Of a stretch of DNA of 30,777 nucleotides, positions 5,916-13,633 are shown one piece after another. How positions within the stretch are numbered: the stretch's first letter is position 1; every line of letters begins with the position of its first letter. The stretch comes from CAYVMD01 sp964452465 (GTDB taxonomy: Bacteria; Armatimonadota; JACIXR01): the NCBI GenBank assembly GCA_964452465.1, contig CAYVMD010000024.1:1-30777 (forward strand). The letters are read 5' to 3'. Position numbers and translations under genes: made by a program. The notes beneath the pieces were generated by a model. That model was given only the letters and a program-made list of their open reading frames with translations. It was not told the DNA's origin and ran no database searches.

Positions 5916-8570
5916 ATGTCTTGGCGTTTTCTGTTAGGGGTGGCGGTGAGTGGCATTACCTTTCTTTGCTGCACTCAGGAAAAGGGAAGCCCTCTCTTCC
6001 CCTTCGTCCTCCCCTGGGATGATGCCACGCCGAGCCCGACGAACCTGAGCGATTGGCATCACCAACCGGCGGGGAAGTTCGGGCATATAAGAGTGGGAAA
6101 GGAGGGACACCTTTACGCTGGCGATCAGCGCATCCGTTTCCTGGGCGTCAACCTCTGCTTCGGCGCTGCCTTCCCCCGCAAGGAGGACGCGGAGAAGATA
6201 GCGAAGAGAATGGCTAAATTCGGCATCAACATCGTCCGTTTCCACCACATGGATTCTGGCACCTTCCCCGATGGCATTCGCGCCCGCGACCGCGCGGACA
6301 CGCGGGAATTGGATCCCGAATCCCTGGATCGCCTCGATTACCTAATCTCTCAGTTGAAGAAAAACGGCATCTATGTCAATCTAAACCTCCTCGTCTCCCG
6401 CCCCTTCAATAGCAACGATGGCTTACCCAAGGAGATCGATGGAATGGATTGGAAGCTCCGCCATGCGGTTGGCTTCTTCTACAAGCCCCTCCTGGACCTC
6501 CAGAAGGAATACGCCCGCAAACTCCTCACCCACCGAAATCCCTACACCGGCTTATCCTATGCGGAGGATCCCGCCGTCGCTTTCGTTGAGATCCAGAACG
6601 AAAACGGGCTCATCCAGCAGTGGCTGGGAGGCGGTATCGATTCCATGCCCCAGGTCTTCCTGGAGGAACTGCAGAGGCAATGGAACCAATTCCTGAAAAA
6701 GCATTACCGCTCCACAGAACAACTCCGCAAGTCCTGGCAGATCAAGGCGGAACCCTTGGGCGAAGAGATGCTAAAGAACGCCGATTTCTCCCAAATGGTG
6801 GAACAATGGGTGCTGGAACAACACGCAGGCGCCCAGGCATCTGTTTCCCTCAGCGAAGATGTCCCCCTCAACCTCTCTGGAAGAAGCCTTCGCATAAGGG
6901 TGGAGAAATTGGGTACGGAAGCCTGGCACATCCAATTCCACCAACCCAACCTCAGGGTGGAGAGCAATCGCCCTTACACGCTTTCCTTCTGGGCTAAGGC
7001 AGATAAGCCTGTTGATATAACGGTTGTCGTCTCCCAGGCACACGAGCCTTGGAACAACCTGGGCTTCGCCACCACCATCCATCTTACCAACCAATGGCAG
7101 CGTTTCCAATACACCTTCCCTCTTGTTCAGAGCGACGACAACGCCCGCCTCTGCTTCACAAGTTTGGGGAGGCAAACCGGCGATTACTACCTTGCCGGCC
7201 TCTCCCTCCGTCCGGGAGGAGTAGTAGGCTTGAAGGAAGGCGAAAGCTTAGAGAAGGGCAACATCGCCATCTTCCTGAGGCGGAACATCGGGGAACGCAC
7301 TCCACAGGCACAGAAGGATTGGATGGAGTTCCTTTGGGAGACGGAGAACAACTATTGGCAGGAGATGCGTCGCTATCTGAAGAACAACCTAAAGGTTAAG
7401 GCGTTAATCATCGGGACGATCGTCGGCTGTAGCACCCCCAACATTATGGCTAAATTGGATTGCGTAGATACCCATTCCTATTGGCAACATCCCATCTTCC
7501 CCCGCCGCCCCTGGGATCCCGAGGATTGGATCGTCCCTAACCGCACCATGGTCAATGAAAGGGGCGGAACCCTTCCCGGCTTAGCCCTGCGTAAGGTATT
7601 AGGGAAACCTCACAGCGTGACGGAATACAATCATCCCGCCCCCAATACCTATTGTAGCGAGGCATTTCTTCTCCTCTCCGCCTACGCTTCCCTTCAAGAT
7701 TGGGATGCCATATACGCCTTTTCCTACTCCCATAGGCGCGACGATTGGGATACAAGGAGGATACCCAACTTCTTCGATATAGATCAACATCCCCTCAAGA
7801 TGGTCACCCTCATCCCCGCCTCCGCTATCTTCCTGCGAGGGGATGTCAAGCCAGCCAATAAAGAAGTGGTGGTGAAGATAGATAAAAAGAGGGAGTTGGA
7901 GATCCTACCCTACACCTGGGCTTGGGACCTCGTGCATGCGGGAAGGACGGGAGTTCCTCCCGAGGCGTCCCTCATCCACAGGGTGGCAATTGCGGCGGAG
8001 GGGCAGAGGATCCCCCCAAATGCTCTTAAACCGGAGGATGTTCGGGTGGAAGGAAACCGATTCGTCTCGGATACAGGCGAGCTCGTTTGGGATCTGACCC
8101 AAAGGGGAAGGGGCGTAGTCACAGTCAATTCCCCTTCCAGCAAGGCGGTTATAGGCTTTGGGGGAGGAAAGAGATTCGATTTGGGAGGCGTGGTAATTGA
8201 GCCCGGGCAAACCCTACAAGATGGCTGGTGCGCCATAACCCTCACCGTCATGAAGGGATCCCTACAGGGCTCCGCTCCCCTCTCCGTCCTTGTCACCGCC
8301 ACCGGCTATGCGGAGAATACGGATATGGGCTGGAAGGACGAGACGAAATCGAGCGTGGGGAGGAATTGGGGCAGGGCTCCTTCCCTCGTGGAGGGCATTC
8401 CCGCTCGGATAACGCTACCCATCCTCGCGGAGGGACTGGAGGTGTGGGCTTTGGATGAAAGGGGACAGAGGAAAGAAAGGTTAAGGGTGGAAACCGACGC
8501 GCAGGGGAAGGCAGTGATAGAGATAGGTCCCCAATACAAGACCCTATGGTATGAGATAAGCAGGGGTTAG
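5916..8570 (+). CDS. exported clan GH-A glycoside hydrolase with an inserted carbohydrate-binding domain
   Basis: The 884-residue protein starts with a hydrophobic export segment (residues 4-18); Cys18-Cys19 follow but the lipobox is poor. A GH5-like barrel begins at about residue 65 (RFLGVNLCFGAAFP). The acid/base is probably Glu229 (VEIQNENG) and the nucleophile Glu570 (SVTEYNHP). Between them, residues about 285-436 (NADFSQ..W to LSLRPGG) resemble a CBM4/9/16/22-type beta-sandwich, inserted into the barrel. The barrel resumes with DWMEFLWETENNYW. A C-terminal beta-rich region (about 650-884) follows. AGGAGGTGAT at 5901-5910 precedes ATG 5916 with good spacing and overlaps the stop of the upstream hydrolase, so the two are translationally linked. 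Its stop overlaps the stop of the opposite-strand gene. Likely substrate: a plant- or algal-type polysaccharide; unproven. Confidence 0.8.
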   Translation: MSWRFLLGVAVSGITFLCCTQEKGSPLFPFVLPWDDATPSPTNLSDWHHQPAGKFGHIRVGKEGHLYAGDQRIRFLGVNLCFGAAFPRKEDAEKIAKRMAKFGINIVRFHHMDSGTFPDGIRARDRADTRELDPESLDRLDYLISQLKKNGIYVNLNLLVSRPFNSNDGLPKEIDGMDWKLRHAVGFFYKPLLDLQKEYARKLLTHRNPYTGLSYAEDPAVAFVEIQNENGLIQQWLGGGIDSMPQVFLEELQRQWNQFLKKHYRSTEQLRKSWQIKAEPLGEEMLKNADFSQMVEQWVLEQHAGAQASVSLSEDVPLNLSGRSLRIRVEKLGTEAWHIQFHQPNLRVESNRPYTLSFWAKADKPVDITVVVSQAHEPWNNLGFATTIHLTNQWQRFQYTFPLVQSDDNARLCFTSLGRQTGDYYLAGLSLRPGGVVGLKEGESLEKGNIAIFLRRNIGERTPQAQKDWMEFLWETENNYWQEMRRYLKNNLKVKALIIGTIVGCSTPNIMAKLDCVDTHSYWQHPIFPRRPWDPEDWIVPNRTMVNERGGTLPGLALRKVLGKPHSVTEYNHPAPNTYCSEAFLLLSAYASLQDWDAIYAFSYSHRRDDWDTRRIPNFFDIDQHPLKMVTLIPASAIFLRGDVKPANKEVVVKIDKKRELEILPYTWAWDLVHAGRTGVPPEASLIHRVAIAAEGQRIPPNALKPEDVRVEGNRFVSDTGELVWDLTQRGRGVVTVNSPSSKAVIGFGGGKRFDLGGVVIEPGQTLQDGWCAITLTVMKGSLQGSAPLSVLVTATGYAENTDMGWKDETKSSVGRNWGRAPSLVEGIPARITLPILAEGLEVWALDERGQRKERLRVETDAQGKAVIEIGPQYKTLWYEISRG

Positions 8571-9637
8571 CGTCCTGAGAGGTTTCTGACTTCCTCGATC
8601 CTCTCCGGGGAGAGAGGTTTATCGAAGGTGCGGAAACCCGCGAGGCGGAAGCCGTGCTTGCAGGCTAATCTCGTTATCTCGTCCGCTTGTTCCAAGGTTA
8701 CCTCCTTGCCCAGGGTGAAATCCTCATAGCGTTCCTCCAAAGCCAAGATCATAGTTTCCGCCATACAGGCATAGGCGGTGCGAGGGGGAAAGCCGAAATC
8801 GAAGCCGAAATCCACCTCCCCGGGCACCTCCACTACCCCTCCATCTATGACCAAAACATCCCTTCGCTCTTCCTCCACCTTTTTAGAGACATCCCTGGGG
8901 CGGGCGACATCGCAAACCACTGCCCCCTTCTTCAAATGGGAGGGAAAGATTATCTCCTCCATCGCCGAGGTCACCGTCAAAACTATGTCCGCCTCCCTCA
9001 ATCCTTCCTCCATATCGGTATATAGCCTCACCTCACAGGAAGTCTCGCTCTCTATGGTGTCTTTCACCTTGCTGAGGCGTTCTAGGTTGCGCCCGATTAT
9101 GTTGATGACGGGGATCTGCCTCGCGAGGAGCCGAGCGGAGGTAAACCCAATCGATCCTGTTGCTCCCACGACAGCACCGGTAGCTTTCCCTGGCTCTATA
9201 CCCACCAACTTGGACGCCTCAAGGGCACCCTCCACAGCAGTCACCACGGTGTAGGAGTTGCCGGTTGTAACCCCTATATCGAGGTGGTTCGCCATGGTTA
9301 TCCCACCATCACCGACGACAGAGGTGAATGCCCCCAATCCTATTATCTTCGCCCCCAAGTCCTCTGCTAATTTCCCCGCCTGGATGAGCCTTTTGTAAAT
9401 GAAATCAAGGGGATAAGTAAGGAACTGGCGGGGAGTGAGAGGAACGCCTATGAACCAACCCTCCGCTTCCTTGCCCACCAGGGACCTTACTCCCGTTATA
9501 TGGGAGACCTTGAAGGGAGGGAAATGCTTGGTTATCCTCTCCACGAGGGGAGCGGGAAGCAATTTAAGCGCTTTGAAGCTTCTCTTTATGTCCTCTACGG
9601 AGAGGGGATGGATTATGAAGGCGAACTTGCCCTTCAT
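8567..9637 (-). CDS. acyl-ACP reductase-like NAD(P)-dependent dehydrogenase (COG5322 type)
   Basis: The 356-residue protein matches the layout of cyanobacterial long-chain acyl-ACP reductase (about 340 residues). It has IIGLGAFTSVVGDGG, then TTGNSYT, the Rossmann motif GATGSIGF (GxxGxxG), a VIDGGVVEVPG segment, and YAC with Cys291 followed by AETM.LALE. In AAR the equivalent Cys (about 294) forms the acyl-thioester. Known AARs reduce acyl-ACP or acyl-CoA to aldehydes; relatives are often annotated as shikimate/quinate dehydrogenase-like. The start is ATG 9637, in a 4-nt ATGA overlap with the upstream stop and with GGTGGAG just before it. A longer in-frame reading to 9748 is Gly-rich and overlaps the upstream gene, so I reject it. 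The substrate in this organism is unknown. Confidence 0.75.
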   Translation of the reverse strand: MKGKFAFIIHPLSVEDIKRSFKALKLLPAPLVERITKHFPPFKVSHITGVRSLVGKEAEGWFIGVPLTPRQFLTYPLDFIYKRLIQAGKLAEDLGAKIIGLGAFTSVVGDGGITMANHLDIGVTTGNSYTVVTAVEGALEASKLVGIEPGKATGAVVGATGSIGFTSARLLARQIPVINIIGRNLERLSKVKDTIESETSCEVRLYTDMEEGLREADIVLTVTSAMEEIIFPSHLKKGAVVCDVARPRDVSKKVEEERRDVLVIDGGVVEVPGEVDFGFDFGFPPRTAYACMAETMILALEERYEDFTLGKEVTLEQADEITRLACKHGFRLAGFRTFDKPLSPERIEEVRNLSGR

Positions 9638-10548
9638 AACATCTCCACCCGGGGTGCCCATCCTATCTTCCGCATTGTTTCTATGTATTCCTCCTCGCTT
9701 ATCTCCTCCGCCCGCTTCCCCAACAGGCTCACCACTACTCCCTCCCACACATTAACGCCGAGGCTCCTTCCCTGAATGGCAGGGGTAGTGGTGATGAGCA
9801 TTTTTACTCCCTTTTGCCTCAACCATTCCACATCGGCGGGGGTGGTTGTGTTGGTGAGCACTATCTTCCCAGGAAGTTCGGGGGGAGCATATCTTCTTAT
9901 ATAATGGAAATCTCCTGCTATAAGGTCAGCCCACTGGAAGTATTGGGGGAACCTCGGTTTGCCGGGCTTCTCCTGCTCCGCTCCTGTTGGATAAAGCATT
10001 TTGAAGGGCAATCTACAAATGAGGGGCAGGAAAAGGAAGCCGAGGAAGTTCACCGCCCTCATAGAACGCATAGGGATGGGGAAGCCGAAGGCGAACATCA
10101 AGTCGCCATAGACTATCTCCTTCGCCAAAGAACCAAGGGCGCTCGCCATCCCTATCCTATCCACAGCGCTCACCTGGAGGACCTTCATGCCCTTGAAATC
10201 CACCAATCCCTCCCTTTGGAGTTGTAATATCGCCTCCCTCTCCAGGGCATGCTTCAGAAAAGCGCCATCCACCACGGGGGTCACCTTCGCCACATCCGCC
10301 AATTTCTTGGCGTCCTTAACTACATATCTCTTTATCCCAGTGACGAGATAGAGGTCGATCCCTCCCAGCCCTATCGCGTCGACCTCCCCGTCCAAATCCC
10401 TTATCAAATTTTTAGCCCTCTCGAAATCCCCATCCGTTCCCACCCTCTGCAATATAAAGGGGATCCCCATCATCTCTATTTCCACTTTGCTATCTCGCTT
10501 TGAGGAGCCCAAACTAACGCTAACTACTTTTTTTCTCTCTCCAGGCAA
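9634..10548 (-). CDS. uncharacterised protein of the 'quinate 5-dehydrogenase-like' family
   Basis: The 304-residue protein begins VVSVSLGSSKRD..VE and contains GTDGDFERAKNLIRDLDGEVDAIGLGGIDLYL, a pattern I associate with proteins labelled quinate 5-dehydrogenase in automatic annotation, with no clear biochemical basis. The middle holds VDRIGMASAL and a hydrophobic stretch (about 150-185, FGFPIP..FLGFLFLPLICRLPF) that could be membrane-associated. A TTTPA..GRSLGVNVWEG segment is near the end. The start is TTG 10548, with GGAGG nine bases upstream, overlapping the coaX end by 29 nt. Its stop overlaps the start of the reductase-like gene, so the pair is translationally coupled and probably acts together. 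Function unknown. Confidence 0.7.
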   Translation of the reverse strand: MPGERKKVVSVSLGSSKRDSKVEIEMMGIPFILQRVGTDGDFERAKNLIRDLDGEVDAIGLGGIDLYLVTGIKRYVVKDAKKLADVAKVTPVVDGAFLKHALEREAILQLQREGLVDFKGMKVLQVSAVDRIGMASALGSLAKEIVYGDLMFAFGFPIPMRSMRAVNFLGFLFLPLICRLPFKMLYPTGAEQEKPGKPRFPQYFQWADLIAGDFHYIRRYAPPELPGKIVLTNTTTPADVEWLRQKGVKMLITTTPAIQGRSLGVNVWEGVVVSLLGKRAEEISEEEYIETMRKIGWAPRVEML

Positions 10549-11293
10549 TCCTTAACCCCTCCAATGTTAAATATGGGTCCACGAAACAGGATGTTTTCAT
10601 TTGAGGCGCGAAGAAGTTTCCCATCCCTCCCGTAAGGACAACCACCGCTTCACCGATCTCCTCCTTCACTCTGTTCAAAAGCTCCTCCACCAATCCCACC
10701 GTTCCCCAAACGACCCCTATTCTTATCGCCTCCCTTGTAGTCTTCCCTATCCATTCCTTGGGCACTTCGATGTCCACCTTGGGGAGGCGGGCAGTGGAGA
10801 GGAAGAGGGCTTGGAGGGCGATCTCCACGCCGGGGGCGATTATCCCCCCCATATACTCTCCTTTCGGGGATACCACATCGAAGGTGATAGCGGTGCCGAA
10901 ATCGACAACGATGCCCGGCTTCCCATACATATTTCCACAGGCGATAGCATTGGCTAACCTATCCGTTCCCACCTCCTCAGGGTTATCGTAGAGGATCTCG
11001 ATGGGAGGAGGAAAATCCTCCCCCATGAATAAGGGTTCCTTTCCTATAAGAAGGGAGAATCCCTCTTTTACCACCCTGGTGAGGGGAGGGACGACACTAC
11101 AACCCACCACCCCTTCTATATCCTCCCCCCTCAAGCCTTCCCTTGCCATGAGCCCTCCCATGAGGAGGGAGAACTCATCGGGAGTGACCTCTTTCCGCGA
11201 GGAGAGCTTAAAGCAGTGCCTTAACTTCTCCCCCTCGAATATGCCCAAGCATATCTTGGAATTCCCTATATCTACAACACCTAAAAGACCTAT
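10520..11293 (-). CDS. coaX: type III pantothenate kinase, apparently with an AUA start
   Basis: This is a CoaX of the ASKHA fold: VVDIGNSKI near the N-terminus (ATP-phosphate site), EEVGTDRLANAIA (about 100-112), GIVVDFGTAITFDVV, GGIIAPGV, and VVLTGGMG near the C-terminus. It catalyses ATP-dependent phosphorylation of pantothenate, the first step to CoA. The length from 11293 is 257 residues, typical for the family. No ATG, GTG or TTG exists in frame between the far-upstream 11416 position and a TTG that would delete the DIGNS motif. AAGGAGGT (11305-11312) lies 11 nt before ATA 11293-11291, which overlaps the upstream TAG as ATAG. A start at 11416 would add about 41 Asp-rich residues inside the preceding gene, which is unlikely. 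Confidence 0.85.
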   Translation of the reverse strand: MGLLGVVDIGNSKICLGIFEGEKLRHCFKLSSRKEVTPDEFSLLMGGLMAREGLRGEDIEGVVGCSVVPPLTRVVKEGFSLLIGKEPLFMGEDFPPPIEILYDNPEEVGTDRLANAIACGNMYGKPGIVVDFGTAITFDVVSPKGEYMGGIIAPGVEIALQALFLSTARLPKVDIEVPKEWIGKTTREAIRIGVVWGTVGLVEELLNRVKEEIGEAVVVLTGGMGNFFAPQMKTSCFVDPYLTLEGLRIAWREKKSS

Positions 11294-12141
11294 TGCTGAG
11301 GGGCACCTCCTTCCATATTGGGGGGCATCATCTGCTGTAATTGGGGCGCCATCTCTTGAAGGATGGGCATCATCTCCTGGGTCATCTGCATCATCGCCTG
11401 ACCCATCTGAATCCAAAATTGGGGAGGGATGTTCTGCATAACCCTTATCATCTGTCCAAACATCATTCTCATCTCCTCAGGAGTAAGAGAGGTGAACATA
11501 GCGGTATATTCCTGCATCAGCCTTTGGAAGAACACGGGATCCTGGAAGAGCATGTTAAAGGTACCAAAAAGCACCTCTTTGCGCTTCTGAGGATCGAGGG
11601 AAAGGAAGGCGTTCAGCATTTGCCAGTAGAGATTAAGATAGTCCTGGGTGCTCAAATTTTGCATCTGGAGCTGTTGCAAGGCAAGCGAAGGGGTTTCCTC
11701 TTCCTTCCAAACCAGGAAAAGCGTCTGCATCTTCCCTTTACTGGAGGATATCGCCACGGAGCCCTTGGTATAGATTATCTTATTGCCCCCCTCTTCGAGG
11801 ATCAACCCAGAGAAGTTTATCGCCCGCAAGGTCTTGATCGTGAGGAGCAACTCTTGGGGGGAGAATTTGGCATCGGCGGGGAGGGAAACCTTCACCCATT
11901 GTACCTTGGGCAAGGAAGAAGTGAGGAGGTTCAGCGCCCCCTCTATGGTTGCCCTCTTAATGCTCGCGTTCACCTTCTCCTTCATCTCCCCCACTACGAT
12001 TATCCTCTCTCCGCTCACTTGAGCTATCTTATTGAGCGCTTCCTCCAAGGTTATGTCCTGCAAGTCCAGGGATATCCTCTGCTCTCCCCAACCCAAGGCT
12101 AAGGACAAGAGCAAAGCCATAAGGATCCTACTCACTTTCAT
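11290..12141 (-). CDS. exported protein with an STN/secretin-like N-terminal domain and a Met/Gln-rich tail
   Basis: The 283-residue protein starts with a signal sequence (MKVSRILMALLLSLALGWG). Next is ISLDLQDITLEEALNKIAQVSGERIIV, the beta-alpha-beta pattern of secretin/TonB short N-terminal (STN) domains, and a probable second small alpha/beta domain (about 70-145). The last 90 or so residues are extremely rich in Met and Gln (about 18 Met), probably helical. There is no outer-membrane secretin domain, so it is not a secretin itself. ATG 12141 is preceded by AAGGAGGT 7-8 nt upstream; a longer start at 12180 lacks support and lies upstream of this site. It is first in the operon with coaX, which starts in its stop codon. 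Role unknown. Confidence 0.7.
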   Translation of the reverse strand: MKVSRILMALLLSLALGWGEQRISLDLQDITLEEALNKIAQVSGERIIVVGEMKEKVNASIKRATIEGALNLLTSSLPKVQWVKVSLPADAKFSPQELLLTIKTLRAINFSGLILEEGGNKIIYTKGSVAISSSKGKMQTLFLVWKEEETPSLALQQLQMQNLSTQDYLNLYWQMLNAFLSLDPQKRKEVLFGTFNMLFQDPVFFQRLMQEYTAMFTSLTPEEMRMMFGQMIRVMQNIPPQFWIQMGQAMMQMTQEMMPILQEMAPQLQQMMPPNMEGGAPQQ

Positions 12142-12161
12142 AGAAAGCACCTCCTTGTTGG

Positions 12162-12190
12162 ATTTTATACCTCTTTTCATATAGCGTCAA
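12162..12190 (-). promoter_or_regulatory. promoter for the STN-like protein / coaX operon
   Basis: On the minus strand, TTGACG (complement of 12185-12190) is followed after 17 nt by TAAAAT (complement of 12162-12167), within the larger AT-rich TATAAAAT. The start would lie about 15 nt downstream of the -10, leaving a short leader with AAGGAGGT. Confidence 0.65.
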
Positions 12191-12209
12191 TTGAAGTAAT
12201 TCCTCGCCA

Positions 12210-12237
12210 TTGACAAGATTTCCTCCCCGCTCATCAT
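12210..12237 (+). promoter_or_regulatory. candidate promoter for the GH39-like gene
   Basis: A perfect TTGACA at 12210-12215 is followed after 16 nt by CATCAT (12232-12237, 4/6 matches). The start would be near 12244, just upstream of AAGGAGGA at 12245-12252. It is divergent from, and within 20 nt of, the leftward promoter's -35. Confidence 0.45.
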
Positions 12238-12259
12238 TTAGGAAAAGGAGGAGAGAAGT

Positions 12260-13633
12260 GTGCTAAGGCATTTGTTATTCGCTTCCCAAAACTACACTAC
12301 TCCCAATGAATGCCCATTAGTTGAGGTAGAGATAGATGCGAGCCAGACTAAGGGGAGAGCAGAGTGGTGGAGGCATACATTCGGTCAAGGAGGGATAAAT
12401 CCAATCCCCCTGCCTAAAAAAGCGGTGGAAGGGGTTAAGAAGCTCCGACCTCGCCTGATCAGGATATTCATCCAGGAGTATTTCAACATTTATACCGAGA
12501 GGGGAGAGTTCAACTGGCGAATCTTGGATCCCTACATGGATGCCTTAGCCCAAATGGGAGGGAAAATCGTAGGCTGCATCACCATCAAGCCCAAGCGTCT
12601 CTTCCCCAGTATAGACCAGAGGATCTGGCGCCCCAAGGATGTTAAGGAATGGCAGAGGGTCATCCACGAACTCGTGCATAGATACTCCGTAGAGAAGCCC
12701 TTGGTTACCCATTGGGAGATAACCAACGAGCCCGACATCGGGGAAGCGGGAGGGACCCCCTATCTCATTCCTGAGGTGAGGGAATATTGCGAATTTTACA
12801 GGATGACGGTTGAGCCCATCCTGAGCGCTTTTTCTCAGGCAAAGGTAGGAGGTCCCGCCCTCGCCTCAGTAGATAGCCCCCTCCTTGGGGGTTTGATTCA
12901 ATACTGCAAGGAAACCGGCACCCCGTTGGATTTCATCTCTTGGCATCTATACAGCGACGAGCCTTCACAGCATGCCCAAGGGATAGAGAAGGCGAGGTCC
13001 CTCTTGGAGAATTTCCCAGGGAGGAAACCGGAGATGCTGATAACGGAATGGAACAGGAACATCGCGGATATCTCTGGCGAGTCCAAGGATGCGAGCATAG
13101 TTTGCGCCTGCCTAATGGCGATGCAAGAGGCAGGGGTGGATTGGACCTTCTACTACCAAATTTGGGACCAGGTGTTCTTCCCGGAGCAATTCGTGTCGTG
13201 GTTCTCTCCCCAGGGCATCCAGGATATGAAGAATTTCTGGGGCGGTGTTCCTCGCTTCGGACTGTTCGATCTGGAGGGAAAAGCGAGACCCAATTACTTC
13301 CTCTATCAAATGCTCTATAGAATGGGCGAGGAAAGCCTTGCAGTTGAGCGTAAGGACCCCCAGGTTGGGATCCTTGCCTCCCGCTCCCAGGACATGTTCT
13401 CCCTCCTCCTAACCAATCCCTCCCCTCAGGACAAGCTGCTGAGCATCAGGATGGGCAATCTGCGTCCCGGGGTGAAGAACCTAAAGATATACCGCATAGA
13501 GAAAGACTCATCCTGGGAGTTGGAGTTCCCACCGATAGAGGAAAGAAGGGTGGAGAGCAAGGAGGAACTCCGCCTTTCCCTCTTCTCTCCCGCTTACAGC
13601 GTAGCGCAAGTCATATTGGAGGGAGTTCAATAA
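12260..13633 (+). CDS. GH39-like glycoside hydrolase, cytoplasmic
   Basis: The 457-residue clan GH-A protein resembles GH39 beta-xylosidases/alpha-L-iduronidases. It has RPRLIRIFIQEYFNIY near the N-terminus, HWEITNEPDIG with acid/base Glu157, SWHLYSD in the middle, and MLITEWNRN with nucleophile Glu263. Residues after about 345 form a beta-rich C-terminal domain. There is no signal peptide, so it likely acts on imported oligosaccharides. The start is GTG 12260, with AAGGAGGA 7 nt upstream. Its final codons overlap the 3' end of the opposite-strand lptD-like gene by 7 nt. Exact substrate unknown; other clan GH-A families (e.g. GH79) are not excluded. Confidence 0.8.
   Translation: MLRHLLFASQNYTTPNECPLVEVEIDASQTKGRAEWWRHTFGQGGINPIPLPKKAVEGVKKLRPRLIRIFIQEYFNIYTERGEFNWRILDPYMDALAQMGGKIVGCITIKPKRLFPSIDQRIWRPKDVKEWQRVIHELVHRYSVEKPLVTHWEITNEPDIGEAGGTPYLIPEVREYCEFYRMTVEPILSAFSQAKVGGPALASVDSPLLGGLIQYCKETGTPLDFISWHLYSDEPSQHAQGIEKARSLLENFPGRKPEMLITEWNRNIADISGESKDASIVCACLMAMQEAGVDWTFYYQIWDQVFFPEQFVSWFSPQGIQDMKNFWGGVPRFGLFDLEGKARPNYFLYQMLYRMGEESLAVERKDPQVGILASRSQDMFSLLLTNPSPQDKLLSIRMGNLRPGVKNLKIYRIEKDSSWELEFPPIEERRVESKEELRLSLFSPAYSVAQVILEGVQ

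Noticed and set aside
9638..9748. Longer start for the reductase-like gene at 9748
   Set aside because: The extension is Gly/Arg-rich, overlaps the upstream gene widely, and the ATG at 9637 has a ribosome binding site and an ATGA overlap.
11294..11416. N-terminal extension of coaX to the ATG at 11416
   Set aside because: The added residues are Asp-rich, encoded inside the preceding gene, and exceed the normal CoaX length.
11341..12102. Open frame of 253 codons on the plus strand
   Set aside because: Antisense to the STN-like gene, rich in His and Leu, without a start signal.
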